Assembly (NCBI RefSeq): GCF_022664395.1
Contig: NZ_JAKRET010000008.1
Location: 150,440-214,439, forward strand
Direction of reading: 5' to 3'
DNA: 64,000 nt
From: Sphingomonas lacusdianchii
GTDB lineage: Bacteria; Pseudomonadota; Alphaproteobacteria; Sphingomonadales; Sphingomonadaceae
Part shown: positions 38,776-47,445 of the stretch, piece by piece
How the letters are laid out: every line of letters begins with the position of its first letter
Position numbering within the stretch: the stretch's first letter is position 1
Made by a program: the position numbers and the translations under genes
The notes under the pieces: model-generated
What the model was told of the DNA's origin: nothing
The model's input: the letters and a program-made list of their open reading frames with translations, nothing else
Databases searched by the model: none

Positions 38776-39450
38776 TCAGGCGGCCAAACGCGCGAGTGTC
38801 GGAATCAGTTCGTCATAGTGGTCGATCACCGCGTCCGCGCCCAGTTCCGCCACCGGCTGCATCATGAACCCGAACGAACAGGCGACCGACGGAATGCCGG
38901 CATTGCGCGCCGCATCGATATCGAAATGCGAATCGCCGACGAACGCCGCGCGTCCGCCGCCGCAGCGTTCGATCATCGCGTCGATCGGCGCGCGGCTCGG
39001 CTTCGACTTGCCCGGCCCCAGCGTGTCGCCGCCGAGAATGCAGGCGAAACGCCGTGTCAGGTCGAGTTCGTCCAGCAGCCGCCGCGCCAGCGCCTCCAGC
39101 TTGTTGGTCACGATCGCGACCTTCACGCCGCCCGCTTCCAGGGCGTCGAGTGCCGCCACGGCACCCGGGAAGGGCCGCGAATGGACCGCGATATGCGCTT
39201 CATAATAATCGAGCAGCAGCCGGTTCAGCCGGTTCAGCTCGGCCTCGTCGCAGCCGCCGGTCGCCTCCATCCCCTGGCGCAGCATGTGCTTCGCGCCGCC
39301 GCCGATCATCGGGATCACCTGTTCGCGGGTCAGCGACGGGCGCCCGGCATCGGCCAGCGCGTGATTTACGGCATCGGTCAGGTCGCCACTGGTGTCGACG
39401 AACGTCCCGTCGAGATCGAAACCGACGATAGCGAATGAAATCTCTGTCAT
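38776..39450 (-). CDS. gph: Phosphoglycolate phosphatase (HAD family)
   Basis: 224 residues from ATG 39450. All HAD motifs are present: VGFDLDGTFVDTSGDL (nucleophile Asp), VTNK (motif II), a Lys in GPGKSKPSRAP (motif III) and FVGDSHFDIDAA (motif IV). The cap domain length fits Gph. Removes phosphate from 2-phosphoglycolate formed in DNA repair. Divergent from glmU with 62 bases between. Confidence 0.88.
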   Translation of the reverse strand: MTEISFAIVGFDLDGTFVDTSGDLTDAVNHALADAGRPSLTREQVIPMIGGGAKHMLRQGMEATGGCDEAELNRLNRLLLDYYEAHIAVHSRPFPGAVAALDALEAGGVKVAIVTNKLEALARRLLDELDLTRRFACILGGDTLGPGKSKPSRAPIDAMIERCGGGRAAFVGDSHFDIDAARNAGIPSVACSFGFMMQPVAELGADAVIDHYDELIPTLARLAA

Positions 39451-39512
39451 CTGGTCCGCTTTGGCGCGCGCGATATGGAATTGGCAAGGGTCGTATGCCA
39501 AGGAGCGCATCC

Positions 39513-40877
39513 ATGAACGCGCAACCGATCGCCGCCGTGATCCTCGCCGCCGGGCAGGGCACGCGCATGAAGTCGTCGAAGCACAAGGTGCTGCACCCGC
39601 TCGCCGGGCAGCCGATGCTGTTCCATCTGCTCGACAGCCTCGACGCCGCCGGCATCTCGCGCCGCGTCGTGATCGTCGGCGCGGTCGGCGAACAGGTCGA
39701 GGCGGCGGTCGCGGGGCGCGGCGTCGAGATTGCGTGGCAGCGCGAACAGCTCGGCACCGCCCATGCCGCGTTGCAGGCGCGCGAGACGCTGGCCGATCAT
39801 GACGGCATCGTCATCGTCTGTTTCGGCGATACGCCGCTGCTGTCGGCCGATACCGTCGCGCGGCTGGCCGCGCGGCTCGATGCGCCCGATGCACCGGCGG
39901 TCGCCGTTCTCGGCTTCCGCCCCGCCGATGCCGCCGCTTATGGCCGGATCATCGCCGACGATGCCGGCAACATCGCCAAGATGGTCGAGTATAAGGACGC
40001 CTCGGCGGACGAACGCGCGGTCGGCCTGTGCAACAGCGGCGTGACCGCGGTGCACAGCCGCGACCTGTGGGCGCTGCTCGACCGGGTCGGCAACGCCAAT
40101 GCGGCGGGCGAATATTATCTGCCCGACATCGTCATGTTGGCGATCGCCGACGGGCGCGGCGCGGTGGTGATCGAAACGGCTGCGGATGAAGTGGCCGGCA
40201 TCAACAGCCGCGCCGAACTGGCGGTGGTCGAGGGCGCGTGGCAGGCGAAGCGGCGTAGCCAGGCGATGGCCGACGGCGTCACGCTGATCGCTCCCGACAC
40301 CGTATTTTTCGCACACGACACGCGGCTCGGCCGCGACGTGACGATCGAGCCGAACGTCGTGTTCGGCCCCGGCGTGACCATCGCCGACAATGTGACCATC
40401 CACGCCTTCAGCCATCTCGAAGGCGCGACGGTCGCGTCGAAGGCAGATGTCGGTCCCTATGCCCGCCTGCGCCCCGGCGCGGCGCTGGGGGAGGGCAGCC
40501 GTGTCGGCAATTTCGTCGAGGTGAAGAACACGACGCTGGGCGTGGGGGCCAAGGCCAATCACCTGACCTATCTCGGCGACGCGACCGTGGGGGCGAACGT
40601 CAATATCGGCGCGGGCACCATCACCTGCAATTATGACGGCTATCTCAAATACCGGACCGTGATCGGCGAGGGTGCCTTTATCGGATCGAATAGTGCCTTG
40701 GTCGCGCCGGTAAAAATCGGCGACGGCGCGCTGGTCGCCGCCGGGTCGACCGTGACCCGCGATGTCGAGGCCGACGCGCTGGTGCTGGTCCGGCCCGAGC
40801 GCGCCGTCCACCCCGGCTGGGCCAAGCGCTTCCGCGCCAAACAGGCGGCGATCAAGGCCGCCAAGTCGAAGAAATAA
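39513..40877 (+). CDS. glmU: Bifunctional UDP-GlcNAc pyrophosphorylase / glucosamine-1-phosphate acetyltransferase
   Basis: 454 residues. N-terminal nucleotidyltransferase with LAAGQGTRMKSSKHKVLHPL, then a left-handed beta helix with NFVEVKNTTLGVGAKANHL and GAGTITCNYDGYLKYRT. Makes UDP-GlcNAc for peptidoglycan and LPS. ATG 39513 has AAGGAG at 39500-39505. A 6-bp inverted repeat TTGGCA/TGCCAA (39481-39501) touches that site. Followed by glmS. Confidence 0.97.
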   Translation: MNAQPIAAVILAAGQGTRMKSSKHKVLHPLAGQPMLFHLLDSLDAAGISRRVVIVGAVGEQVEAAVAGRGVEIAWQREQLGTAHAALQARETLADHDGIVIVCFGDTPLLSADTVARLAARLDAPDAPAVAVLGFRPADAAAYGRIIADDAGNIAKMVEYKDASADERAVGLCNSGVTAVHSRDLWALLDRVGNANAAGEYYLPDIVMLAIADGRGAVVIETAADEVAGINSRAELAVVEGAWQAKRRSQAMADGVTLIAPDTVFFAHDTRLGRDVTIEPNVVFGPGVTIADNVTIHAFSHLEGATVASKADVGPYARLRPGAALGEGSRVGNFVEVKNTTLGVGAKANHLTYLGDATVGANVNIGAGTITCNYDGYLKYRTVIGEGAFIGSNSALVAPVKIGDGALVAAGSTVTRDVEADALVLVRPERAVHPGWAKRFRAKQAAIKAAKSKK

Positions 40878-40903
40878 GCGGGCATCCCGCCGGAGAGACG
40901 ATC

Positions 40904-42727
40904 ATGTGTGGAATTGTTGGCATCATCGGCACCGACAGCGTCGCCGACCGGCTGCTCGACGGGCTGAAGCGCCTCGAATATCGCGGCTATGACTCGGCGG
41001 GCATCGCCACCGTCGAGGGCGCGGCGATCGAGCGTCGCCGCGCGTCGGGCAAGTTGAAGAACCTCGCCGCCGAACTGGCCGACCATCCGCTGCCCGGCCA
41101 TGTCGGCATCGCCCATACCCGTTGGGCGACGCATGGCGGACCGACCACCAACAATGCGCACCCGCATGCGACCGACGAGGTCGCGGTCGTCCACAACGGC
41201 ATCATCGAGAATTTCAAGCCGTTGCGCGACGAACTGACCGGACGCGGCCGGGTCTTCACCAGCGAGACCGATACCGAGGTCGTCGCGCATCTGGTCAGCG
41301 AACAGGTCGAGGCGGGGCTGTCCCCGGCCGATGCGGTCAAGGCGATCCTGCCGCGCCTGCACGGCGCCTTCGCGCTCGCCATCCTGTTTCGCCAGCACCC
41401 CGATCTGCTGATCGGTGCGCGGCTCGGCTCGCCGCTGGTCGTCGGCTATGGCGACGATGAGGTCTATCTCGGCTCCGACGCGCTGGCGCTCGCCCCGCTG
41501 ACCCAGCGCATCGCCTATCTGGAGGAAGGCGACTGGGTCGTCTGCACGAAGGGCGGGACCGAGATTTTCGATCGCGACAACAATCCCGTCGATCGCCCGG
41601 TCACGCTGTCGGGGGTCACCGGCGCGCTGATCGACAAGGGCAATCACCGCCACTTCATGCAGAAGGAGATTTACGAGCAGCCGATCGTCGTCGCCCAGAC
41701 GCTGCGCGGCTATCTCCAGCGCTTCGAAGGGCGCGTGTCGCTGCCCATCCCCGACTTCGATCTGTCGGGGATCAAGCGCGTCACCATCGTCGCCTGCGGC
41801 ACCAGCTTTTATGCCGGCATGGTCGCCAAATACTGGTTCGAACAATTCGCCCGCGTGCCGGTCGATTTGGACGTCGCCTCCGAGTTCCGCTACCGCGCGC
41901 CGGTGATGGAGGAGGGCGGACTCGCCCTGTTCATCAGCCAGTCGGGCGAGACCGCCGACACGCTCGCCGCCCTGCGTCATGCCAAGAGCGAGGGGCAGAC
42001 CATCGCCGTGGTCGTCAACGTGCCGACCAGCACCATGGCGCGTGAGGCCGACCTGTTGCTGCCGACCCATGCCGGGCCGGAAATCGGTGTCGCCTCGACC
42101 AAGGCGTTCACCTGCCAGCTTGCGGTCCTCGCGGCACTCGCCGCCAATCTCGCCAAGGCCAAGGGGCGGCTCTCCGAGGCCGAGGAACGCAGCATCGTCC
42201 GTCATCTGGCCGAGGCGCCCGCGTCGATCAACGGTGCGCTCGCCTATGACGAATCGATCGAAGCCATGGCCGGCGTGATCGCGGCGGCGCGCGACGTACT
42301 GTATCTGGGGCGCGGCACCGATTATCCGCTGGCGCTGGAAGGCGCGCTGAAGCTGAAGGAAATCAGCTATATCCATGCCGAGGGCTATGCCGCCGGCGAG
42401 ATGAAGCACGGCCCGATCGCACTGATCGACGAATCCGTGCCGGTGATCGTCATCGCCCCGTCGGGGCCGCTGTTCGACAAGACCGTCAGCAACATGCAGG
42501 AAGTGCAGGCGCGCGGCGGCAAGGTCGTGCTGATCTCCGACTATGACGGCATCCAGGCGGCGGGCGAGAACTGCATCGCCACCATCACCATGCCCAAGGT
42601 CCACCCGCTGATCGCGCCGATCGTCTATGCGGTGCCGGTGCAGTTGCTGGCGTACCATGTCGCGGTCGCCAAGGGGACCGACGTCGATCAGCCGCGCAAT
42701 CTGGCGAAGAGCGTCACGGTGGAGTGA
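40904..42727 (+). CDS. glmS: Glutamine-fructose-6-phosphate aminotransferase
   Basis: 607 residues. MCGIVGIIG with the N-terminal catalytic Cys1, glutaminase motif GIAHTRWATHGGPTTNNAHP, then two SIS domains including CGTSFYAGMVAKYWFE and SQSGETADTLAALR; ends PRNLAKSVTVE. Makes glucosamine-6-phosphate. 26 bases after glmU with GGAGAG before the ATG. No glmS ribozyme is seen upstream. Confidence 0.97.
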   Translation: MCGIVGIIGTDSVADRLLDGLKRLEYRGYDSAGIATVEGAAIERRRASGKLKNLAAELADHPLPGHVGIAHTRWATHGGPTTNNAHPHATDEVAVVHNGIIENFKPLRDELTGRGRVFTSETDTEVVAHLVSEQVEAGLSPADAVKAILPRLHGAFALAILFRQHPDLLIGARLGSPLVVGYGDDEVYLGSDALALAPLTQRIAYLEEGDWVVCTKGGTEIFDRDNNPVDRPVTLSGVTGALIDKGNHRHFMQKEIYEQPIVVAQTLRGYLQRFEGRVSLPIPDFDLSGIKRVTIVACGTSFYAGMVAKYWFEQFARVPVDLDVASEFRYRAPVMEEGGLALFISQSGETADTLAALRHAKSEGQTIAVVVNVPTSTMAREADLLLPTHAGPEIGVASTKAFTCQLAVLAALAANLAKAKGRLSEAEERSIVRHLAEAPASINGALAYDESIEAMAGVIAAARDVLYLGRGTDYPLALEGALKLKEISYIHAEGYAAGEMKHGPIALIDESVPVIVIAPSGPLFDKTVSNMQEVQARGGKVVLISDYDGIQAAGENCIATITMPKVHPLIAPIVYAVPVQLLAYHVAVAKGTDVDQPRNLAKSVTVE

Positions 42728-42730
42728 CGC

Positions 42731-42868
42731 AAAATCCTCCCCGGCACGGGGAGGTGGACCAGCGAAGCTGGTGGAGGGGGGTGTCCGCTTGCGGCGAGGC
42801 TGCGTTTGCCGCCACCCCCCTCCACCACCGCTACGCGGTGGTCCCCCTCCCCGTGCCGGGGAGGAGTT
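42731..42868. repeat. Long palindromic repeat, family B, copy 3
   Basis: AAAATCCTCCCCGGCACGGG at the left, CCCCGTGCCGGGGAGGAGTT at the right; arms reverse-complementary over about 50 bases. Between the convergent ends of glmS and the GT2 gene, three bases after the glmS stop; a plausible shared transcript end. Confidence 0.87.
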
Positions 42869-42874
42869 AAGGCG

Positions 42875-43759
42875 TCATCTCTTGTGCCGAAAATAGGCCG
42901 CGAAGCCGCGCACCTGATGCTTCAGCTTCAACAGGTCGCGATTCTTGATCAGGTCGTGCTCCGACCTGCCCAGCACGTCGCGTAGCGCGGCGCGCAGGCT
43001 CATCAGCATCCAGCCGCGCACCCGCTTCTGCCGCAGATGCTTGGCGTACAGCGCGCCATTGCCGAAGCCATAGCCGCGATACATTTTCCGCGCTGCGTCC
43101 AGCCCGCGCCGGCCATGATAATGATCCACGCGGAAGGTCGGATCGTACAGGATCGGAATGCCCAGATCCTGCGCGCGCACCAGATAATCGGTGTCGTCCG
43201 AGCCGATGAACGCCGCGCCCGCGCCGAAGCGTTCGTCGAACTTCCCGATCCGCTCGGCGACCGACCGCTGCATGGTGAAGTTCGCGCCGATGATGAAGCC
43301 GCTCGGCATCGCCGTCGGTCCCAGTTCGGCCGGATTGGGCGCGCGCTTGGTGGTGAAGGGAATGTCGCGCGGATCGCCGAGGCCGACCATGCCGCCGCGG
43401 ATCACCTCGCGCGGGTCCCTGGCATAGGCGGCGCGGACATGGTCGAAATAATCGGGTTCCAGCGTGCAGTCGTCGTCGGTCATGACGATGATCCGCCCGC
43501 GCGCCGCCGCCAGCCCGGCATTGCGCGCGCACGACAGCCCGCGCCGTTCCTCGACCACGATCCGCACCGGTACCGATTGCTGCGCGGCCCAGCCTTCCAT
43601 CACCTGCTGCGTGTCGTCGGTCGACCCGTTATTGACTAGGACGACCTCGACCGACTGCTCCGCCCGCCCGACCGCGATACCAAGCGCGTCGAGCGCCAGC
43701 GGCAATTGCGTGGCACGGTTCAGCGTGCAGATGATGACACTGAATTCGGGGTCGGTCAT
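42875..43759 (-). CDS. Family 2 glycosyltransferase
   Basis: 294 residues. FSVIICTLNRATQLPLALDA opens the GT-A fold, VLVNNGSTDDT follows, and MTDDDCTLEPDYF carries the metal-binding DxD. FIGSDDTDYLVRAQDLG is the late acidic motif. No membrane helices. Seven bases after the pyruvyltransferase gene on the same strand, so the two probably build the same surface polysaccharide. Confidence 0.92.
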   Translation of the reverse strand: MTDPEFSVIICTLNRATQLPLALDALGIAVGRAEQSVEVVLVNNGSTDDTQQVMEGWAAQQSVPVRIVVEERRGLSCARNAGLAAARGRIIVMTDDDCTLEPDYFDHVRAAYARDPREVIRGGMVGLGDPRDIPFTTKRAPNPAELGPTAMPSGFIIGANFTMQRSVAERIGKFDERFGAGAAFIGSDDTDYLVRAQDLGIPILYDPTFRVDHYHGRRGLDAARKMYRGYGFGNGALYAKHLRQKRVRGWMLMSLRAALRDVLGRSEHDLIKNRDLLKLKHQVRGFAAYFRHKR

Positions 43760-43766
43760 GGCGCCC

Positions 43767-44789
43767 TCAGTTTCCGACTTGGTTCAGAAGCTCGACGGCC
43801 TGCGGTGCCGACGTCGCCTGACGCGCGACGCGCAGTTCCTTGGTCCATGCATCGGCATAGCGGCCGATCTTGCCGTAGGAGTTGTCGAGATAGACGTGCG
43901 GGATGTCGAGCAGCGTACACATGATGTGCCCATGCAGCCGGTCGGTGATGACCTTGCGACCGTCGCTCAGGACGCGCGCGCCGCGATCGAACCGCTGGTT
44001 GGCAAGATAGTTGAAGACCGAGACCTGCCGCTTGCTCTTCGTCACCGCCCCGGTCGCGATCGCGCGGAGATTGGCGAAGCGCCGCTGCCACGTCCGCGAC
44101 TTGGGCGATTCCGCCCGCCAGTCGGCTTCGCGCGCATTCGGGATGCTCCGAAGCGTACTGGCGTCGAGGTTCACCTTTTCCTTGTCGGTGCGCAGCAGCA
44201 TGACGACGTCGTGGCTCGGGCTGACCGGGCGCGGCAGCAGCCCGATGCCGAACGCCGCATCGGGAACCAGCGTCGGGGCGAGGCCGAGCCGTTCCTGTGC
44301 AAAGGTCACGCTGTGGCGATCGCGCACCATCAGGTGGAAATCGGGATGCGCGCCGAAGGAGTCGATGCACTGCTGGATGGCGGCATCGTCCTGAAACTGG
44401 ATCGATTGCGGTGCCTGTACCAGCCGCCGGTCGGTGAAGATGCGGGCCATCTTCTCGCGGAACTGCTGGTGGCGCGGCCATACGTCGCCGAAATTGCCGC
44501 CACCATGCAGGAAGATCGGTCCCGTGGGCGCGGCGCGGCGCAGCGCGTCGGCGTCGAAGCGGGCAAGGCTCGCCACATAGCTCGGATCGCGACCGGTCAG
44601 TTCGCGCAGGACGGACAATTCGCCGAGATAGATCGCGCTGTCGCCGACATTGCCATGATCGGGGAAGTCGATGATCGCATAGGGCTGGCCCCGGCTGACA
44701 TGCTTGCCGAATTCGGTCAGGAGCAATGCGCGTTGTGCCGCGATGACGCTTTCCGCCGAACGCGAGGTCTCGTTACCGTGTCCGCCCAT
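43767..44789 (-). CDS. Polysaccharide pyruvyltransferase family protein
   Basis: 340 residues from ATG 44789, preceded on its strand by GGGGGAC. DFPDHGNVGDSAIYLGELSV, FLHGGGNFGDVWPRHQQFRE and KVITDRLHGHIMCTLLDIPH are the three conserved blocks of this family (EpsO/CsaB-like), which adds ketal pyruvate to exopolysaccharide sugars. No exopolysaccharide polymerase is adjacent in the window. Confidence 0.9.
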   Translation of the reverse strand: MGGHGNETSRSAESVIAAQRALLLTEFGKHVSRGQPYAIIDFPDHGNVGDSAIYLGELSVLRELTGRDPSYVASLARFDADALRRAAPTGPIFLHGGGNFGDVWPRHQQFREKMARIFTDRRLVQAPQSIQFQDDAAIQQCIDSFGAHPDFHLMVRDRHSVTFAQERLGLAPTLVPDAAFGIGLLPRPVSPSHDVVMLLRTDKEKVNLDASTLRSIPNAREADWRAESPKSRTWQRRFANLRAIATGAVTKSKRQVSVFNYLANQRFDRGARVLSDGRKVITDRLHGHIMCTLLDIPHVYLDNSYGKIGRYADAWTKELRVARQATSAPQAVELLNQVGN

Positions 44790-45090
44790 ACGTCCCCCAT
44801 GATGTATAAGGCGCGCATGATCGGGTTCGGCCAAAGAGTCAATTGAACAAGCAATCACGATTAATCCACAAACGGGAAGCAGCGATGCTGCGCGGCTTTT
44901 CCGCCCGCCTGGAACCGGGCGATATTTGCCCGCGACAAAAGATTGTTCTTCGAAACCGATCACCGTTGCGCGTGCGCGGTGCGGAGCGGGGGAGGAATCC
45001 TGCCGTACCGATCGCGTATCTTTTCGTTGCTGACGGACCCCATGCGGGCGCGCTGCGGTTGTCGCGGCGATGACAGCATGGGGAAATGCG
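44790..45090. other. Divergent intergenic region (301 bases)
   Basis: Between the pyruvyltransferase and the sorbosone-dehydrogenase-like gene. AT-rich around 44830-44880 (AATTGAACAAGCAATCACGA), where promoters are likely. A GC-rich hairpin-like stretch follows at about 44885-44935. No gene or known regulatory RNA recognised. Confidence 0.35.
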
Positions 45091-46359
45091 ATGAAGGTCC
45101 GCAATTGGGGCGCGGTGGCGCTCGTGTTGGTGTCGAACGCAGCGCTGGCGCAGGCGCCGCAGAAAGCCATTCCGGGCCTGAAGGAAACCGATCCGCCCTA
45201 TGCGACCGAATCGGTGGTCAACCATCCGGTCACGATCGGCTGGCCCGAAGGCCGGACCCCCACCGCCCCGCGCGGATGGCAGATCGTCAAATTCGCCGGC
45301 GGCCTCGACTATCCGCGGCAGGCGCTGCTGCTCCCCAATGGCGACGTGCTGGTGTCGGAAGCGCGCACGCTGCCCAAGCTCGACGCCGATCCCGAGGTCG
45401 CGCGCGGGCAGGCGCTGTCGAAGACCACCGGCTTCAGCGCCAACCGCATCACGTTGCTGCGCGACGCGAACCGCGACGGCGTGGCCGAACAGCGCTTCGT
45501 CCTGCGCGAGGGGCTGAACCAGCCGTTCGGGATGCAATATGTCGGCGGGCGGCTGTACGTCGCCAATACCGATGCGGTGGTCAGCTTCCCCTATCAACTG
45601 GGCGCGACCAGCATCACGGCGCCCCCACGCACCCATGTCACGCTGCCGGCGGGCGGGTACAACAACCACTGGACCCGCAATCTGCTGGCCAGCCCCGACG
45701 GGCGCACGCTCTATGTCTCGGTCGGGTCGGCGTCGAATGTCGGTGAATATGGCATGGACGAGGAAAAGCGTCGTGCCGCGATCCTCGCCATCGACCTGTC
45801 GACCGGGCGCGAGCGGCTCTACGCCTCGGGCCTGCGCAATCCGGTCGGCATGGATTTCGTTCCCGGCACCTCGACCTTGTGGACGGCGGTCAACGAGCGC
45901 GACGAGATCGGCGACGACATCTCGCCCGACTATCTGGTCGGCGTGCGCGAGGGCGGTTTCTATGGCTGGCCGTACAGCTATTACGGCAAGCAGGACCCGC
46001 GCCATGCCAATGAGAAGCGTGAATTGCTGAGCACTACGTTGCTGCCCGACGTCGCGGTCGGCGCCCATGCCGCCGCGCTCGGCATCGGTTTCGCCAAGCA
46101 GGGGGCGCCCACCGCCTTCGTCGCGCGGCATGGGTCGTGGAACCGGTCGAGCTTCAGCGGCTATGACGTGCTTGCCGTCCCCTTCGCCAATGGCCGCCCG
46201 ACCGGCGAGCCGCAGCCGTTCCTGACCGGCTTCGTTGCGGATGAAAAGAAGGGTACCGTCCATGGTCGCCCGGTCAGCATCCAGACGCGGGCCGATGGTG
46301 CGATCTTCGTCGTCGACGATGCCGGCGACACGGTGTGGATGGTGCGCCGGACGGGGTAG
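45091..46359 (+). CDS. PQQ-type sugar dehydrogenase family protein (L-sorbosone dehydrogenase-like), secreted
   Basis: 422 residues from ATG 45091; another in-frame ATG at 45070 would put residues before the signal peptide (ends ALAQ). A six-bladed propeller: FAGGLDYPRQALLLPNGDVL, ITLLRDANRDGVAEQRFVL, GLRNPVGMDFVPGTSTLW, GGFYGWPYSYYG and VARHGSWNRSS are characteristic of the soluble aldose/sorbosone dehydrogenase group. Substrate and true PQQ use are unproven. It may act on sugars in the periplasm. Confidence 0.82.
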   Translation: MKVRNWGAVALVLVSNAALAQAPQKAIPGLKETDPPYATESVVNHPVTIGWPEGRTPTAPRGWQIVKFAGGLDYPRQALLLPNGDVLVSEARTLPKLDADPEVARGQALSKTTGFSANRITLLRDANRDGVAEQRFVLREGLNQPFGMQYVGGRLYVANTDAVVSFPYQLGATSITAPPRTHVTLPAGGYNNHWTRNLLASPDGRTLYVSVGSASNVGEYGMDEEKRRAAILAIDLSTGRERLYASGLRNPVGMDFVPGTSTLWTAVNERDEIGDDISPDYLVGVREGGFYGWPYSYYGKQDPRHANEKRELLSTTLLPDVAVGAHAAALGIGFAKQGAPTAFVARHGSWNRSSFSGYDVLAVPFANGRPTGEPQPFLTGFVADEKKGTVHGRPVSIQTRADGAIFVVDDAGDTVWMVRRTG

Positions 46360-46385
46360 CGGGGCGAAGCCCTGTCAGCGCAAAC

Positions 46386-46466
46386 GTCGCCCCAGCGAAG
46401 GCTGGCGCCTTTCGCGGCTCCTGCCCCGCGCTATCACCAGGAGATCCCAGCCTGCGCTGGGATGAC
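46386..46466. repeat. Palindromic repeat, family A (inverted relative to 12281)
   Basis: GTCGCCCCAGCGAAGGCTGG on the left, GAGATCCCAGCCTGCGCTGG on the right, with CCTGCCCCGCGCTATCACCA between. This is the reverse complement of the 12281-12362 element. It separates the convergent dehydrogenase and DeoR genes. Confidence 0.8.
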
Positions 46467-46483
46467 TTCCGCAGTGGCGGCGT

Positions 46484-47239
46484 TCACGCCACGATCCACT
46501 CCACCCCGGCCGTCACCGCCGCATAGCACGCATCGCATGCCCGGTCGCTGACGATCCGGTCGACCTCGGCGAACGAAGCGACCGCCACCACGCTCGCCCG
46601 GTCGAATTTCGACGCGTCGACCGCGATCGTCACCCGCCGCGACTGGCCGATCATCTGCCGGCAGACTTCGCCCTCGCCGATATGATAGTCGGTGAAGCCG
46701 GAATGGGTGTCGACCGACTCGGTCGATACGATCGCCATGCCCGGCCGGAACTGTGCCAGATAGGCCCGCGCCGTCGCGTCGAAGAAGGCGCGATAGCGAT
46801 CGTCCAGCTCGCCCCCCGCCAGATACAGTCGGTTGCCGTTGCGCCCGCCCAGTTCGGCGGCGACGCCCAGCGCGTTGGTGACCACGGTCAGGTCGCGCTT
46901 GCCCTTCAGCGCCTGCGCGATGTGGAACGCGGTCGAACTGGCGTCGAGATAGAGCGATTCACCGTCCTCGACCACTTGCGCGACGGCGGCGGCGATGCGC
47001 TGTTTCGCGGCGGCGTTGCGGTGCAGCCGCGCCTCGAACGGCCCTTCCTCGACCGATTTGGCGAGGCGCGCGCCGCCATGGATGCGCTCGATCAGCCCGT
47101 CCGCCTCCAGCAGCCGCAATTCGCGCCGGACGGTTTCGTCGGATACGGCGAGGATGCTTGCCAGCCCATGGATGCCCATCGCCTCGCCCTGGCGCAGCAG
47201 ATCGAGGATGTCCTGGCGGCGGTCGCGGCGTTTCATCAT
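46484..47239 (-). CDS. DeoR/GlpR family transcriptional regulator
   Basis: 251 residues from ATG 47239 (a second ATG follows at once). N-terminal helix-turn-helix with the DeoR signature LAVSDETVRRELRLLEADGL and RIHGGARL. The C-terminal sugar-phosphate sensor contains LYLDASSTAFHIAQAL and TVVTNALGVAAEL. These regulators are usually repressors released by a phosphorylated sugar. It is divergent from the TonB receptor with 206 bases between, so it probably controls it. Confidence 0.9.
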   Translation of the reverse strand: MMKRRDRRQDILDLLRQGEAMGIHGLASILAVSDETVRRELRLLEADGLIERIHGGARLAKSVEEGPFEARLHRNAAAKQRIAAAVAQVVEDGESLYLDASSTAFHIAQALKGKRDLTVVTNALGVAAELGGRNGNRLYLAGGELDDRYRAFFDATARAYLAQFRPGMAIVSTESVDTHSGFTDYHIGEGEVCRQMIGQSRRVTIAVDASKFDRASVVAVASFAEVDRIVSDRACDACYAAVTAGVEWIVA

Positions 47240-47445
47240 AGGCGCGCAGCATATCGCGCAATGCGTCGATCGCAATCGGTCGGCGACGAAATCAACACAA
47301 TCTCATCATCCGCTTTGGATTTCATGGCCATTGCATCGCCGAAACCCTCAACATCATGACCATCTGTAACAAATTATACGCAATGGCCGCCTAAGCGCGC
47401 CACCGAACGGGGAAGAACCCCGCATCCGATCCAAAGGGGAAATCC
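47240..47445. promoter_or_regulatory. Divergent DeoR / TonB-receptor control region
   Basis: 206 bases. GGCCATTGC (47326-47334) and GCAATGGCC (47380-47388) are a perfect 9-base inverted repeat 45 bases apart, suitable for a looping repressor. TTATAC (47374-47379), next to the right half-site, could be a -10 box for the receptor gene. The upstream half is AT-rich. The operator role is inference. Confidence 0.45.

Noticed and set aside
39481..39505. TTGGCA/TGCCAA hairpin as a glmU regulatory element
   Set aside because: A six-base stem with a nine-base loop is common by chance in this composition and only touches the ribosome-binding site.
40878..40903. glmS ribozyme upstream of glmS
   Set aside because: Only 26 bases separate glmU and glmS, too short for the ribozyme, and it is not known from proteobacteria.
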